From Porphyromonas catoniae ATCC 51270 (lineage in GTDB: Bacteria; Bacteroidota; Bacteroidia; Bacteroidales; Porphyromonadaceae): a stretch of 64,000 nt of DNA. This document shows positions 44,657-54,000 of this stretch, piece after piece; the first letter of the stretch is position 1; the number at the start of each line of letters is the position of its first letter. The notes below the pieces were generated by a model. That model did not search any database, had not been told where the DNA came from, and worked only from the letters and a program-made list of their open reading frames with translations. The DNA lies in contig NZ_JDFF01000025.1 in NCBI RefSeq assembly GCF_000565015.1, positions 1-64,000 on the forward strand, written 5' to 3'. Position numbers and translations under genes: made by a program.

Positions 44657-45907
44657 TTATACTTCTAGTAGCGTAGTTGTTTCTTCTTCAATTAAGGCCT
44701 CTTCCTCCCTTTGGCGTCGCTTATCCTTGTCTACTCGGCTTGCTCCAATCATGATACCAAAAGCCATGCTCGCAGCTACAATAGAGGAGCCTCCGAAGCT
44801 CAGGAGAGGTAGTGTCTGCCCCGTGCTGATCAACCCCGAGGCAACAACCATATTGATGATGGCCTGCATGGGGTAAAGGATGCCAAAGCCCTTAATCAGG
44901 TTACTGCGATAGACGTTTGTTTGCTTGCGTGCCTCTCTGTAGGCAAGGAGCATCCAGATGACATAGAGCCCGGGGATGAAGAGTAACCCTATGAGACCAT
45001 ACTCCTCAATGATGATTGCATAGAGGTAGTCCGAATAGGCCATTGCCAGCGTGTCACGGATCTTACTGTTGCCAGGCCCCTTACCGATGAGCTGAGAGCG
45101 TGCGATGGCGATGCGCCCCATTTGCTCCTGACGGTTTTCATCCGTTATCTGAAAGCGATCCTCACGCTCACTCACAGCACGCTCGATACGATTACGCCAC
45201 GTAGTAGCACGACTTGGCAAAAGGCTATCGGGGAAGGTAAATAGAGCGATGGCAAAGAGTGCAACAACCCCTGCCCCAACGAGCGCAAAGCGACGCATCG
45301 CTCTTTTGGGAGCTTTCAGCACCCAAGAATAAAGGAAGAGGAAGGCAACGAATATAATGCCCGTGGAGAGGTTGCTAAGGATAAGCGGTGTAGAGAGCAG
45401 GAGCAGAGCAATCCAATATACGTAATAGGCCTTCTCTTTCTTAGGGTTCTCCACGAGATCATTTTTCGCAATCAATGCCCCACAGAGTACCATATAGACA
45501 CGCATAAACTCCGAGGGTTGTAGCGTGATAAACCCGAGGTTAATCCATCGCTCTGCACCGTTGGTCGCTCGTCCGAAGAGAATCAGCGCAATGATCATCA
45601 CGACCATACCGATCGTCATCAAGAGAGGCACATGCACTCGATAGTATCGGGCAGGTAGCGAACTCATCACCACGGCAGTCGTCCCCCCGATTACCAGCAT
45701 GATCCAGTGCTTCATGATGGGATTCATCCCTCCTGCTGATAGGCTCTTGTAGAAGTCCGAACTAATAGCACTCGACACCGTGACTAGGGAAACGATGATG
45801 AAGGCAAAGTATAAGACCCACATCAAGCCATTCCCATCGAAGACTCGCTGGTACCAGTGACGCTCACCAAGGGGCTGCGATATCTGTTGCTCGGGCATGC
45901 TAGTCAT
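44657..45907 (-). CDS. ftsW: SEDS-family peptidoglycan glycosyltransferase FtsW
   Basis: Polytopic SEDS protein, 416 aa, the septal glycan polymerase. Many membrane helices from about residue 27 onward. The family signature is clear in WINLGFITLQPSEFMRVYMV and in the late block STGQTLPLLSFGGSSIVAAS. A charged C-terminal tail (DKDKRRQREEEALIEEETT) follows the last helix. It overlaps murD by 8 bp, which together with the dcw setting supports ftsW over rodA. Confidence 0.95.
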   Translation of the reverse strand: MTSMPEQQISQPLGERHWYQRVFDGNGLMWVLYFAFIIVSLVTVSSAISSDFYKSLSAGGMNPIMKHWIMLVIGGTTAVVMSSLPARYYRVHVPLLMTIGMVVMIIALILFGRATNGAERWINLGFITLQPSEFMRVYMVLCGALIAKNDLVENPKKEKAYYVYWIALLLLSTPLILSNLSTGIIFVAFLFLYSWVLKAPKRAMRRFALVGAGVVALFAIALFTFPDSLLPSRATTWRNRIERAVSEREDRFQITDENRQEQMGRIAIARSQLIGKGPGNSKIRDTLAMAYSDYLYAIIIEEYGLIGLLFIPGLYVIWMLLAYREARKQTNVYRSNLIKGFGILYPMQAIINMVVASGLISTGQTLPLLSFGGSSIVAASMAFGIMIGASRVDKDKRRQREEEALIEEETTTLLEV

Positions 45908-47279
45908 GTTTCCCCTGCTTGCGTATCAAATCTTGCACGATCTCTCTGAAGCAATCGCCTCGGTGGATGTAGCTAGTGAAGAGGTCGAAGCTCGCACAGG
46001 CTGGAGAGAGGAGTACCGTATCGCCTGGCTGAGCCATCTGACGAGCATGAGCGATAGCTTCCTCCATCGAGAGAGCAGAGGCTATATGCTTCACCTTGCC
46101 ATGGAAGGCCTTGTAGAGCTTGAGGACATCAGTAGTGAGGAAAATCAGACCACGAGCTCCTGAGACAATTTGCTCCGTGATGTCGAGGTAATCGTTCCCC
46201 TTGTCTTCGCCCCCGAGGATGAGGACGTAGGGTGTGGTCATCGTGCGTAGAGCGTAGTAGGTCGAACTGATATTCGTTGCCTTCGAGTCATTGATGTAGC
46301 GCACACCATCCAGCACACCGACCTTCTCCAGACGATGGGGGACGTTCACAAAGTCTTTCAATGCACGGGTAAGCACATCCTCCGATACCCCTATGTGCAG
46401 AGCTGCGATCGAGGCAGCCATTGCATTCTGTAGGTTATGAGGCCCTTGTAGGGCAAGCTGGTCGATCGGGAACTCGAAACTCTTACCCTCGAAGTGTAGA
46501 CGCATCATGTTGTCATCCGACTTGTCCGCTGCAGAGCCCACCTGTGGGTAGGTAAGGAAGGGCAGTAGATGCATCGGCATCGGTTGGTGCATCATCACAT
46601 AACGAGATACGAATTCATCTTCACCCCAATAGATGAAGGCATCTTCCTCGGTTTGGTTTTGTAGGATACGCATCTTTGCCAGTGCGTATTCCTCAAAGTT
46701 GTAGTGATAACGGTCGAGGTGGTCTGGGGTGATGTTCATCAGAAGTGCGATGTGTACACGGAACTGGTACATATCATCCAGCTGGAAGCTACTTAGCTCC
46801 ACGACAAAATACTCTGGCTGATCATCTGTGATGACCTGACGGGCAAGGCTAAAGCCTACATTCCCTGCAAGCCCGACACGCAGACCTGCTTCGCTCAGGA
46901 TGTGGTGTAGCCACATTGTTGTCGTGGTCTTCCCATTACTGCCCGTGATTCCTATCACTTTACCCTTGAGGTAACGCCCAGCTAGCTCAATCTCCGAGAT
47001 GACAGGTATTCCCTGCTCACGTATTGCTTGCATGATTGGGGCTTTCTCTGGGATCCCTGGGCTCTTTACGACCTCTGAGGCACGAAGGATAACGCTCGTG
47101 CTATGCGTGCCTTCCTCGTAAGGGATTGCGTGTTCCTCTAGCTCAATCTTGTACTTCTCGGCAATCTTGCCGTAGTCGGATACAAAGACTTCGATACCTC
47201 GACTCTTGTAAAGCAGTGCGGCACCCACACCGCTCTCGCCAGCGCCAAGTACGACAACCTTATAGTTCTCTTCAAACAT
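45900..47279 (-). CDS. murD: UDP-N-acetylmuramoylalanine--D-glutamate ligase
   Basis: MurD, 459 aa, adds D-Glu to UDP-MurNAc-Ala in the cytoplasm. An N-terminal nucleotide-binding fold (VVLGAGESGVGAALL) is followed by the ATP loop GITGSNGKTTTT and the Mur-ligase block YINDSKATN. The end SPACASFDLFTSYIHRGDCF is typical. It is the first gene of a murD-ftsW-murG unit; the mraY and murE genes that usually precede it are not next to it here. Confidence 0.97.
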   Translation of the reverse strand: MFEENYKVVVLGAGESGVGAALLYKSRGIEVFVSDYGKIAEKYKIELEEHAIPYEEGTHSTSVILRASEVVKSPGIPEKAPIMQAIREQGIPVISEIELAGRYLKGKVIGITGSNGKTTTTMWLHHILSEAGLRVGLAGNVGFSLARQVITDDQPEYFVVELSSFQLDDMYQFRVHIALLMNITPDHLDRYHYNFEEYALAKMRILQNQTEEDAFIYWGEDEFVSRYVMMHQPMPMHLLPFLTYPQVGSAADKSDDNMMRLHFEGKSFEFPIDQLALQGPHNLQNAMAASIAALHIGVSEDVLTRALKDFVNVPHRLEKVGVLDGVRYINDSKATNISSTYYALRTMTTPYVLILGGEDKGNDYLDITEQIVSGARGLIFLTTDVLKLYKAFHGKVKHIASALSMEEAIAHARQMAQPGDTVLLSPACASFDLFTSYIHRGDCFREIVQDLIRKQGKHD

Positions 47280-47862
47280 AATGTCTATAGACGTCTTTAT
47301 GAAGCCTCACAACAAACTTTCCGTTGCATCAGAGAGGCTTTCAGAACTACAATTTTCGGTAAAATCTCGCACATTTCCAAACACTTCGCTTGTTTTCTCC
47401 CCACAAATTAAGCCATACATACAACAGCGATGGTTAAGGAGCAGCACCCTACAACTTGCTGTATTTTTCCCTTCGCTCTCATAGACATACCTTCATATAG
47501 TAGTAGACTGCCTCCAGAAGCACCCAATATAAAAAGGCTTACTCCTCCCTTAAACACGCCAATAAGGGACTTAGCAAGACGGAAAAGCTATATCCGAAGG
47601 ACGACAACACCCTCGCTACAAAATTCAACTCCAATACCGCATAAGAGGCTTACCTCGTCTGCTTGGACAGAATCTGACAGGGTATACCGAGAGGCACTCT
47701 TAGGGATGCTTGCACAGAAGATGATAGAGAGCAAAAGGGAGCAGGCTACGTTTATTTCGTATTACTTCAGAGGTCATCAATCAGGTGGAAATCACGGATA
47801 AGGAGGAGACTGTAACAAGCTCACATTAAGCAGAATACAAATGCCTAAAAAATACAGAATAG
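47280..47862. other. intergenic upstream of murD
   Basis: About 580 bp without a convincing gene. A 123-codon plus-strand frame (47430-47801) has no recognisable domain and an odd Pro/Ser-rich composition; I do not call it. No TAnnTTTG box with a matching TTG was seen for murD. Confidence 0.4.
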
Positions 47863-47971
47863 CGAGTTACCATAACTCGTCACAAAGAGTTATGGTAACT
47901 CGTGATGAAAAGTTATGGTAAGTCGTCGAAGAGAGTTATAGTAACTCGTTAAAACGAGTTATAGTAAGTCG
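47863..47971. repeat. 23-bp-period palindrome array 5
   Basis: Five units at 47863, 47886, 47909, 47932 and 47955 with six-base spacers; total 109 bp. Centres are CCA, TGG, TGG, TAG, TAG: units 2-4 are in the opposite sense to arrays 2, 3, 4 and 6. A stem CCCTcgtatctAGGG follows 18 bp later (47989-48003). A decayed regulator gene begins about 130 bp downstream. Confidence 0.95.
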
Positions 47972-48101
47972 TCACCACCCCTTTACAACCCTCGTATCTA
48001 GGGCGTTCTTGGAGGACAGAAACAGGAAATCTTAGAGAAGGGATTATTGTGCACAACATCCTCCCCATCATTACATGCGTCAGCCCTAAGGCTGCCACAC
48101 C

Positions 48102-48251
48102 GATCTCTGCGAAGGCTATGACACTGCCATGCACAGGTTTGTAAACAATGAGTATGAGCTACGGGATGAACCTACATTCAAGAAAGACCTCAAAGCTATC
48201 GCCATCCTCCAATGGATGAGTTCCGCACGGAGACCTACTCCTATCAAGTGA
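48102..48251 (+). pseudogene. relic of an AraC/GyrI-like gene 3' end
   Basis: Translation gives YDTAMHRFVNNEYELRDEP and TFKKDLK, which match YDTALRWIVNGGYELRDEP and MFEKYLN of the intact regulator 0.9 kb downstream; the relic ends in PIK-stop as the intact gene ends in IPIK-stop. The match is interrupted near the end by a frame change. The relic is followed by a terminator nearly identical to that of the intact gene. It is the leftover of a tandem duplicate whose 5' part is missing. Confidence 0.75.
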
Positions 48252-48284
48252 GTGGTCTAGAGTATCTCCTGCTCTCGCTATAAC

Positions 48285-48332
48285 AAAAGCCCGAGAGACA
48301 CAGATATTATAGACCTGTGCTCTCAGGCTTTA
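48285..48332 (+). terminator. terminator of the relic gene
   Basis: AAAGCCCGAGAGACACAG pairs with CTGTGCTCTCAGGCTTT around an AT-rich loop. The stem sequence is almost the same as that after the intact AraC-type gene. Confidence 0.8.
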
Positions 48333-48406
48333 TTCAATCTCGCACCTATAAGCGCTAAAGGCTGTAACTTAGCAATATAGGAAAAGTCCTTCTCTCTGGA
48401 TAGCCA

Positions 48407-48414
48407 TACCTTTG
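48407..48414 (+). promoter_or_regulatory. -7 box of the AraC-type gene
   Basis: TACCTTTG on the plus strand. It overlaps a TTG codon at 48412 and so argues for the ATG at 48439 as the real start, giving a very short leader. Confidence 0.5.
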
Positions 48415-48438
48415 CCTTCGGTATTCAACATCACATAT

Positions 48439-49290
48439 ATGAAAACTGATACACATAACAGCTACGTCCAGAGTATCAATAGGGTAATCGACTACATCAA
48501 CAATCACCTAGACGAACCGATCGAGGTGGCTACGCTGGCACGCATCGCCAATATCTCCACCTTCCACTTCTGCCGTGTCTTCAAGGCGCTCAGGGGTGAG
48601 TCTCCCATTGCATACATAGCACGACTACGCATCGAGACTGCAGCACAGCTCCTGAGGTACTCCTCACTACCTGTGGAGGCGATCGCTTTCAATGTGGGAT
48701 ACGAGACTCCAGCCTCCCTCTCTAAGGCCTTCAAGCTACAGTACGGCTTTAGCCCCACCCAGTATCGCAACGACAAAGACAAGTACATCATGAAACGAGA
48801 AATCATCAATCACGACCTCGCCCTAAAGGCTCCTAAGATCCTAGACCTAGAGCCTAAGAGTGTCCTCTATGTCTCGCTGACAGGTACCTATCTCACGCTT
48901 GACTACGAGGGTGCATACCAGCAGCTATGGGCTGTCGTCAAGGAGCAAAAGCTCTTCACCAAGGGAATAGAATCTATCTGTGTCTTCTACGATGACCCAA
49001 AGGTTACCGAATCCTCCCTCCTGCGCTCAGATGTATGCCTCGTGATACACAAGGAGGCACAACCCTCCCAGCAGGTGAGCTGTAAGACAATCGCAGGGGG
49101 AAGGTATGCAGTCTTCCACTACCAAGGGAGCTACGACCATCTCTCCGAGGTCTACGATACTGCCCTACGCTGGATCGTGAATGGCGGATATGAGCTACGA
49201 GACGAACCCATGTTCGAGAAATATCTCAATGACAGCCGCCGTACTCCAGCAGAGAAGCTAAAGACTGAGGTCTATATCCCCATCAAGTAG
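48439..49290 (+). CDS. AraC-family regulator with GyrI-like effector domain
   Basis: A 283-aa transcription regulator of the Rob/SoxS-plus-GyrI layout. Residues about 9-105 form two helix-turn-helix motifs (VATLARIANISTFHFCRVFK; VEAIAFNVGYETPASLSKAF) ending in the AraC signature FKLQYGFSPTQYR. The C-terminal 160 residues are the GyrI-like small-molecule binding fold (VLYVSLTGTYLTLDYEGAYQQLWAVV ... FEKYLNDSRRTPAEKLKTEVYIPI shortened here), usual for drug- or metabolite-responsive regulators. The ATG at 48439 is chosen because of the promoter box position. Its target genes are not evident. Confidence 0.92.
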   Translation: MKTDTHNSYVQSINRVIDYINNHLDEPIEVATLARIANISTFHFCRVFKALRGESPIAYIARLRIETAAQLLRYSSLPVEAIAFNVGYETPASLSKAFKLQYGFSPTQYRNDKDKYIMKREIINHDLALKAPKILDLEPKSVLYVSLTGTYLTLDYEGAYQQLWAVVKEQKLFTKGIESICVFYDDPKVTESSLLRSDVCLVIHKEAQPSQQVSCKTIAGGRYAVFHYQGSYDHLSEVYDTALRWIVNGGYELRDEPMFEKYLNDSRRTPAEKLKTEVYIPIK

Positions 49291-49350
49291 CTATAGCTAG
49301 ATAGAATCCGCACCAAGTGGCAGGATAAGACACCCTCCAAGATCAATGGA

Positions 49351-49393
49351 GAAAGCCCGAGAGACATAGGACTGGCCTATGCTCTCGGGCTTC
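49351..49393 (+). terminator. terminator after the AraC-type gene
   Basis: GAAAGCCCGAGAGACATAG pairs with CTATGCTCTCGGGCTTC around a 7-base loop. Confidence 0.85.
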
Positions 49394-49487
49394 GCTCATT
49401 CTAATACTCTAAGAGAATATCGTCATCTCGACGAGGGGGTCTCTCCCCCGCCTAGGGTATAACAAGCCTCCTATGGGTGAGGCGATA

Positions 49488-49501
49488 CCCCAGAGCTGGG
49501 G
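49488..49501 (-). terminator. short GC-rich hairpin after the third susD
   Basis: CCCCAG-AG-CTGGGG, about 60 bp past the susD stop. The surrounding 49430-49560 stretch also has GGGGG/CCCCC and CTCTTC/GAAGAG stems. This could be the terminator of the susCD pair, but no T-run is present. Confidence 0.35.
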
Positions 49502-49561
49502 GAGGTAAGGGAGGACTCTTCTAGTGAGAGGAAGAGAAGAGAGGGGAAAGGGGCGGAGGGT

Positions 49562-51022
49562 CTACTTAGCAGCCTCGAGGACGAGCTCGGGCGAGAGGTT
49601 CTTCTCACGCTGGGGAAGCTCGGTGATGAGGGCGGGGTTGAGGTAGTCATACTCCTTGTTGGGATTGGAGATGTAGCTACTCTTGACGTTGATTTTGTTG
49701 CGCACGAGGTCGTAGAGACGGTGCCCCTCACAGAAGAGCTCTACACGACGCTCATCCAGCAGATCCTGTAGGGTGACCGAGGAGGCTGGGGTGTAGCCCG
49801 AGATACGATTCTTGCGCAGGGTATTGTAGTACGAGACTACTGTCTTACCAGTAGAGGAGGTAGCTCCCTTGAGGAGTGCTTCGGCAGCAATCAGGTAGAC
49901 CTCGGAGAGGCGAATGACCTTGTAGTTATTTACCGCTATGGGTGCAGTCGAGCCCTGCAGACCTGGATACTTCAATGTGTAGTAGGCCTTGTTCGTCCCG
50001 TCGCCCCCCTGACGCTCGGAGATCGCCACTGTGAAGCGAACATCATCGGAGCGGTTGGCTCGTAGCCATGTGAGGAAGTCATCAGAGACAGCATACTCGG
50101 CGTAGCCATTGGGGTTGGTGTAGCTCCCAAGACTATTCAGTCCCGCATTGGACTTATCTGTGGTCAGCACCTCAAAGAGAGACTCGGAGGTCCCTTGGGT
50201 GTTCCACACCTTGGGATACTCATCTCGAGAGTAAAGAGCATAGGGGCTATTGGCTATCACATCCTCAGCATAGTCATAAGCCTTCTGATAGTCTCCGTAG
50301 TAGAGGTAGGCACGAGAGAGCAGTGCCTTGACAGACCAGCGATTGAGATGACCCGAGCCTGAGGTCTTGGCAGTGGAGAGCGCATTGCCTTCGAGCGCCT
50401 TGAGGAAGTCGGCGAAGATCTGCTCATAGGTCTCCTTGAGGGTCGAGCGCTGGAAGGTACGGGGCGTGTCGTCACTGACGAGGTTGAGGGGCACACCTGA
50501 GTACTGCGCCGTGGTGTTCACCCCCGAGGTGGGGATGTAGCAGTAGAGACGAGCTAGCTCCAAGTGTGCTAGAGCACGTAGAGCATAGAGCTGCGCAATA
50601 TCATCCTTAGCCTTCTTCTCATCGGCAGAGCCCGCCTTGAGTCCCTTGAGCACGGCTGGGGCATACTTGAGCACGTTGTTCACACGTCCAATGACGAAGG
50701 CAAACTGGCGATAGGCACCTTCGGAGAAGGCAGAGTTACGCCTCGTGGTGAAGTGGTGGGCATCGGTCGTCTGCTGGTAGCCGGGATTGACGACCCTGAC
50801 ATCACCGCCCTTGGCATCGGGGTAGAGGGCGACATCACCGCCGTAGCCGTAGCGCAGTACGAGGGGGGAATAGGCACCATTGACGGCACGGTGTAGGGAG
50901 GCCACGGACTCGATCGCCTCATCATCGGGCAGAGAGGTCGATGGGAACTGATCCAGCTGCTTGGTGCAGGAGGCGAAGAGCGTAGCAGCTGTGAGGGCGA
51001 TATATAGAGGGGTTCTTTTCAT
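49562..51022 (-). CDS. RagB/SusD family nutrient-binding lipoprotein
   Basis: A SusD-like lipoprotein of 486 aa when read from the ATG at 51022 (MKRTPLYIALTAATLFASC, lipobox FASC), which is preferred over an ATG at 51037 that touches the susC stop. Mature start TKQLDQFPSTSLPDDEAI is typical. Helical blocks (LYALRALAHLELARLYCYI) and the C-terminal DLLDERRVELFCEGHRLYDL support the family. It follows susC by 14 bp. It is probably controlled with susC by the leader region upstream of that gene. Confidence 0.94.
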   Translation of the reverse strand: MKRTPLYIALTAATLFASCTKQLDQFPSTSLPDDEAIESVASLHRAVNGAYSPLVLRYGYGGDVALYPDAKGGDVRVVNPGYQQTTDAHHFTTRRNSAFSEGAYRQFAFVIGRVNNVLKYAPAVLKGLKAGSADEKKAKDDIAQLYALRALAHLELARLYCYIPTSGVNTTAQYSGVPLNLVSDDTPRTFQRSTLKETYEQIFADFLKALEGNALSTAKTSGSGHLNRWSVKALLSRAYLYYGDYQKAYDYAEDVIANSPYALYSRDEYPKVWNTQGTSESLFEVLTTDKSNAGLNSLGSYTNPNGYAEYAVSDDFLTWLRANRSDDVRFTVAISERQGGDGTNKAYYTLKYPGLQGSTAPIAVNNYKVIRLSEVYLIAAEALLKGATSSTGKTVVSYYNTLRKNRISGYTPASSVTLQDLLDERRVELFCEGHRLYDLVRNKINVKSSYISNPNKEYDYLNPALITELPQREKNLSPELVLEAAK

Positions 51023-51036
51023 TGTGATGAGGAGCA

Positions 51037-54000
51037 TTAAAATCCGACATTGAGACCGAAGCTGATCGTACGCAGCGAGGGGACATCGAGGGCACGGAAG
51101 CCATTGATGGGTACCTCGAGTTCCTTGTCCTTGGTAGCTGCATAGAGATAGAGGAGGTTATTAGCCGTCAGCGAGAGACGGAGCGAAGAGAGGCGAAGCA
51201 CGTCGGTGACCTTCTTGGGAAGGGCATAGCTGAGGCTCAGCTCCTTGAGGCGGATGAAGTCCGTAGAGTAGATCGTACGGGTAGACCATTCACCGCTATT
51301 GAGGGGAGAGTTGAAGATAGGTAGGGGGTTGGAGGCACCGGTATTGGTAGGTGTCCAGTAGTTGCCGACCAGCTCCTTGACTTGGTTGAGCACCCCGAGA
51401 CGGCGACCATCACCCTTGACATAGTGGCTAGAGCCCTCCAGCAGATGACCACCGAACTGGTAGGTGACGAGTGCGCTCAGCGTGAAGCCTCCGTAGGAGA
51501 GGGTATTCGTCAGCCCCCCATAGACCTTGGGATAGGCAGACTTCGTGGGGGCACGCCCTGCCTCGTCGTAGCGGTAGGTGATGTTGCTAGGCTCTGCGGG
51601 CTTGGTAGGATCGATGAGGAAGCGACCCAGCCCCGTAGTGGGATCGACACCCAGCCAAGTAGGCAGGTAGAAGGAGTAGACATCCTCCCCAGCACGATAG
51701 ACATAGAGACTCTTGGGGCCGTTGATGATATCGCCATTGGGCAGGGACTCCACACGAGAGCGGATCTTCGTCAGGGAGAAGTCTAGGTCCCAGCGCAGGG
51801 ACTTGGAGTTCAGCAGGTCGGTAGCGTGAAGCTCTGCCTCGAAGCCCCTATTCGATAGCTCCCCACTATTGCCCTGACGGGTATCCACAGCGTAGTTGTA
51901 GGACACAGGGACAGCCATCAGCAGGTCAGTCGTATGCTTGTCGAAGTACTCGAGGCTCAGCGAGAAGCGACGAGCGAAGGTCAGGTCAAGCCCGATATTC
52001 ACACTGCGGCTCTTCTCCCACCCGAGGTCAAGGTTCGCCAGCTGGCTCAGCGAGATCGCAGGCTCGGTGCCATAGCTCCCGCCGAAGGCATAGAGCGAGC
52101 GCCAGGAGTACTCTGCGTCGGGGAGGTTACCATTCGTCCCGTAGGAGGCACGGAGCTTGGCATCGGTCAGGAACTCATTCCCCTTGAGGAAGCTCTCACG
52201 GCCAAAGCGCCAAGCGGCAGAGAGACTGTAGAAGATCCCCGAGCGGTTATTACGACCGAGCTTGGAGGAGATGTCGTTACGCAGGCTGAGACCAGCGAAG
52301 TAGCGGCCGTCATAGTTATAGTTCACACGGCCTAGGTAAGAGAGCAGGAAGCTGCCGTAGTGTTGGGCATCTCCGTCGTTGAACTGTGCGTTGCCCAGCT
52401 CCTTGAGCTTGGTCGTCGCATACTGGTTCACTGCTATCTGGGTACGGAGCCGGTCAAAGCTCTGCGCCTCTACCCCTGCGAGGGCATCGACATGGTGCTC
52501 CCCAAAGTCTCGGTCGAAGTTCAGTACGTTGGAGGTCGTCTTAACCACGAGTTCATTGCTTAGACGCTGTCCTGTGCCATTCTGTCGAGCACCATCGCTG
52601 GAGAGGGGGCTGGTATACTGGAAGGCCTTGAGCAGAGTGTACTCAATCGCATTGGTAGTCTTGAAGGAGAGGTAGTCCGTGAAGCGGATCTGTGCACTGA
52701 CATTCCCCGTACCACGTAGCGTCCCGACCTCGGTAAGATAGGAGTCTGGGCTAAGGCGAGAGATCGGACTATCCCCCTTGGTCATCGGAGAGACATTGGT
52801 GTTGAGGGAGCCATCGGCATTGTACTTAGCCTCGCTGGGACGAGAGACGAAGGCCAGTAGGACAGGGTGCGTGAGGTAGACGGCATCCCGCTGTACGCTA
52901 TTGTCTTGGCTCCCCTCGTTGCGGGTATAGGAGACCTGGCCCTTGAAGGCGAGATCGAGCCACTTGGTAGCCTTGTTATCTACGTTCAGTGCACCCGAAT
53001 AACGCTTGAAGGCTCCATAGGGTGTGACGCTCGTAGCATCGTTGTAGCCGAGGGAGGCGAAGTAGCGGAGAGCCTCCGTACCCCCCGAGGCAGAGAGGGA
53101 GAGGTCATTGAGTCGGCCCGTACCCCCGAGGAGCTCCTTGCGCCAGTCGGTGCGTGTCGTACGGCTATTGACGAAGACTTCCTTGGACTCTGCTAATACT
53201 TTATCGGTAAGGGTAGCAGCATAGCTCTCTCTCAGGGTTGCACGCTGAGCGTAGTTAGCGCCCGTAGGGAGAAGTGCATCCTGCTGCAGGAGGTAGCGGT
53301 TGATGAAGGCCTCACGGGTATAATCGAAGTGCTCGCTAGCATTCATCAATTCGTAGGAATTGGTCGCAATATGTGAAAATCCCGTACTAGCATTGAGCGT
53401 GAAGCGGGTCTTGCCCTGACGTCCCTGCTTGGTCGTGATCAGCACCACCCCGTTGGCTGCACGTGAGCCGTAGAGGGCAGCCGAAGCAGCATCCTTGAGC
53501 ACGGAGATCGACTCGATGTCCTCGGAGTTGATCGTAGAGAGTGTGCTCCCCGACAGACCACCGATACCGTAGTTCCCCACCGTGATGGGCACACCATCCA
53601 CGACATAGAGGGGCTCTGTCGTACCGTTGATACTCCCGGCACCACGTATCTGGATCGTACCGGCAGCACCAGGTGTCCCCGTCTGTGAAGAGACACGAAG
53701 ACCAGCGACCTTACCTGAGAGTGCCTTGTCTACGGACTCTACCTTAGCTGTGGCGAGACTAGATGCCTTAACGTTGGTAGCAGCACCCGTGAGCGAAGAC
53801 TTCTTCTGCTGGCCATAGGCTACGACGACTATCTGATCAAGCACACGGTCATCCTCGTTGAGGGTAACACGTATCTCACCGGGCTTGACGGGCACCTGCT
53901 GGGATGTATAGCCGAGGCTAGAGACAGTGAGGCTCTTCGTTCCTGCAGGTACCTTGACGCTGAACCGTCCGTTAGCATCTGTTACAGCACCTATACTAGG

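Noticed and set aside
47430-47801. 123-codon plus-strand frame upstream of array 5
   Set aside because: No recognisable family, odd composition, no promoter box or ribosome site; probably chance.
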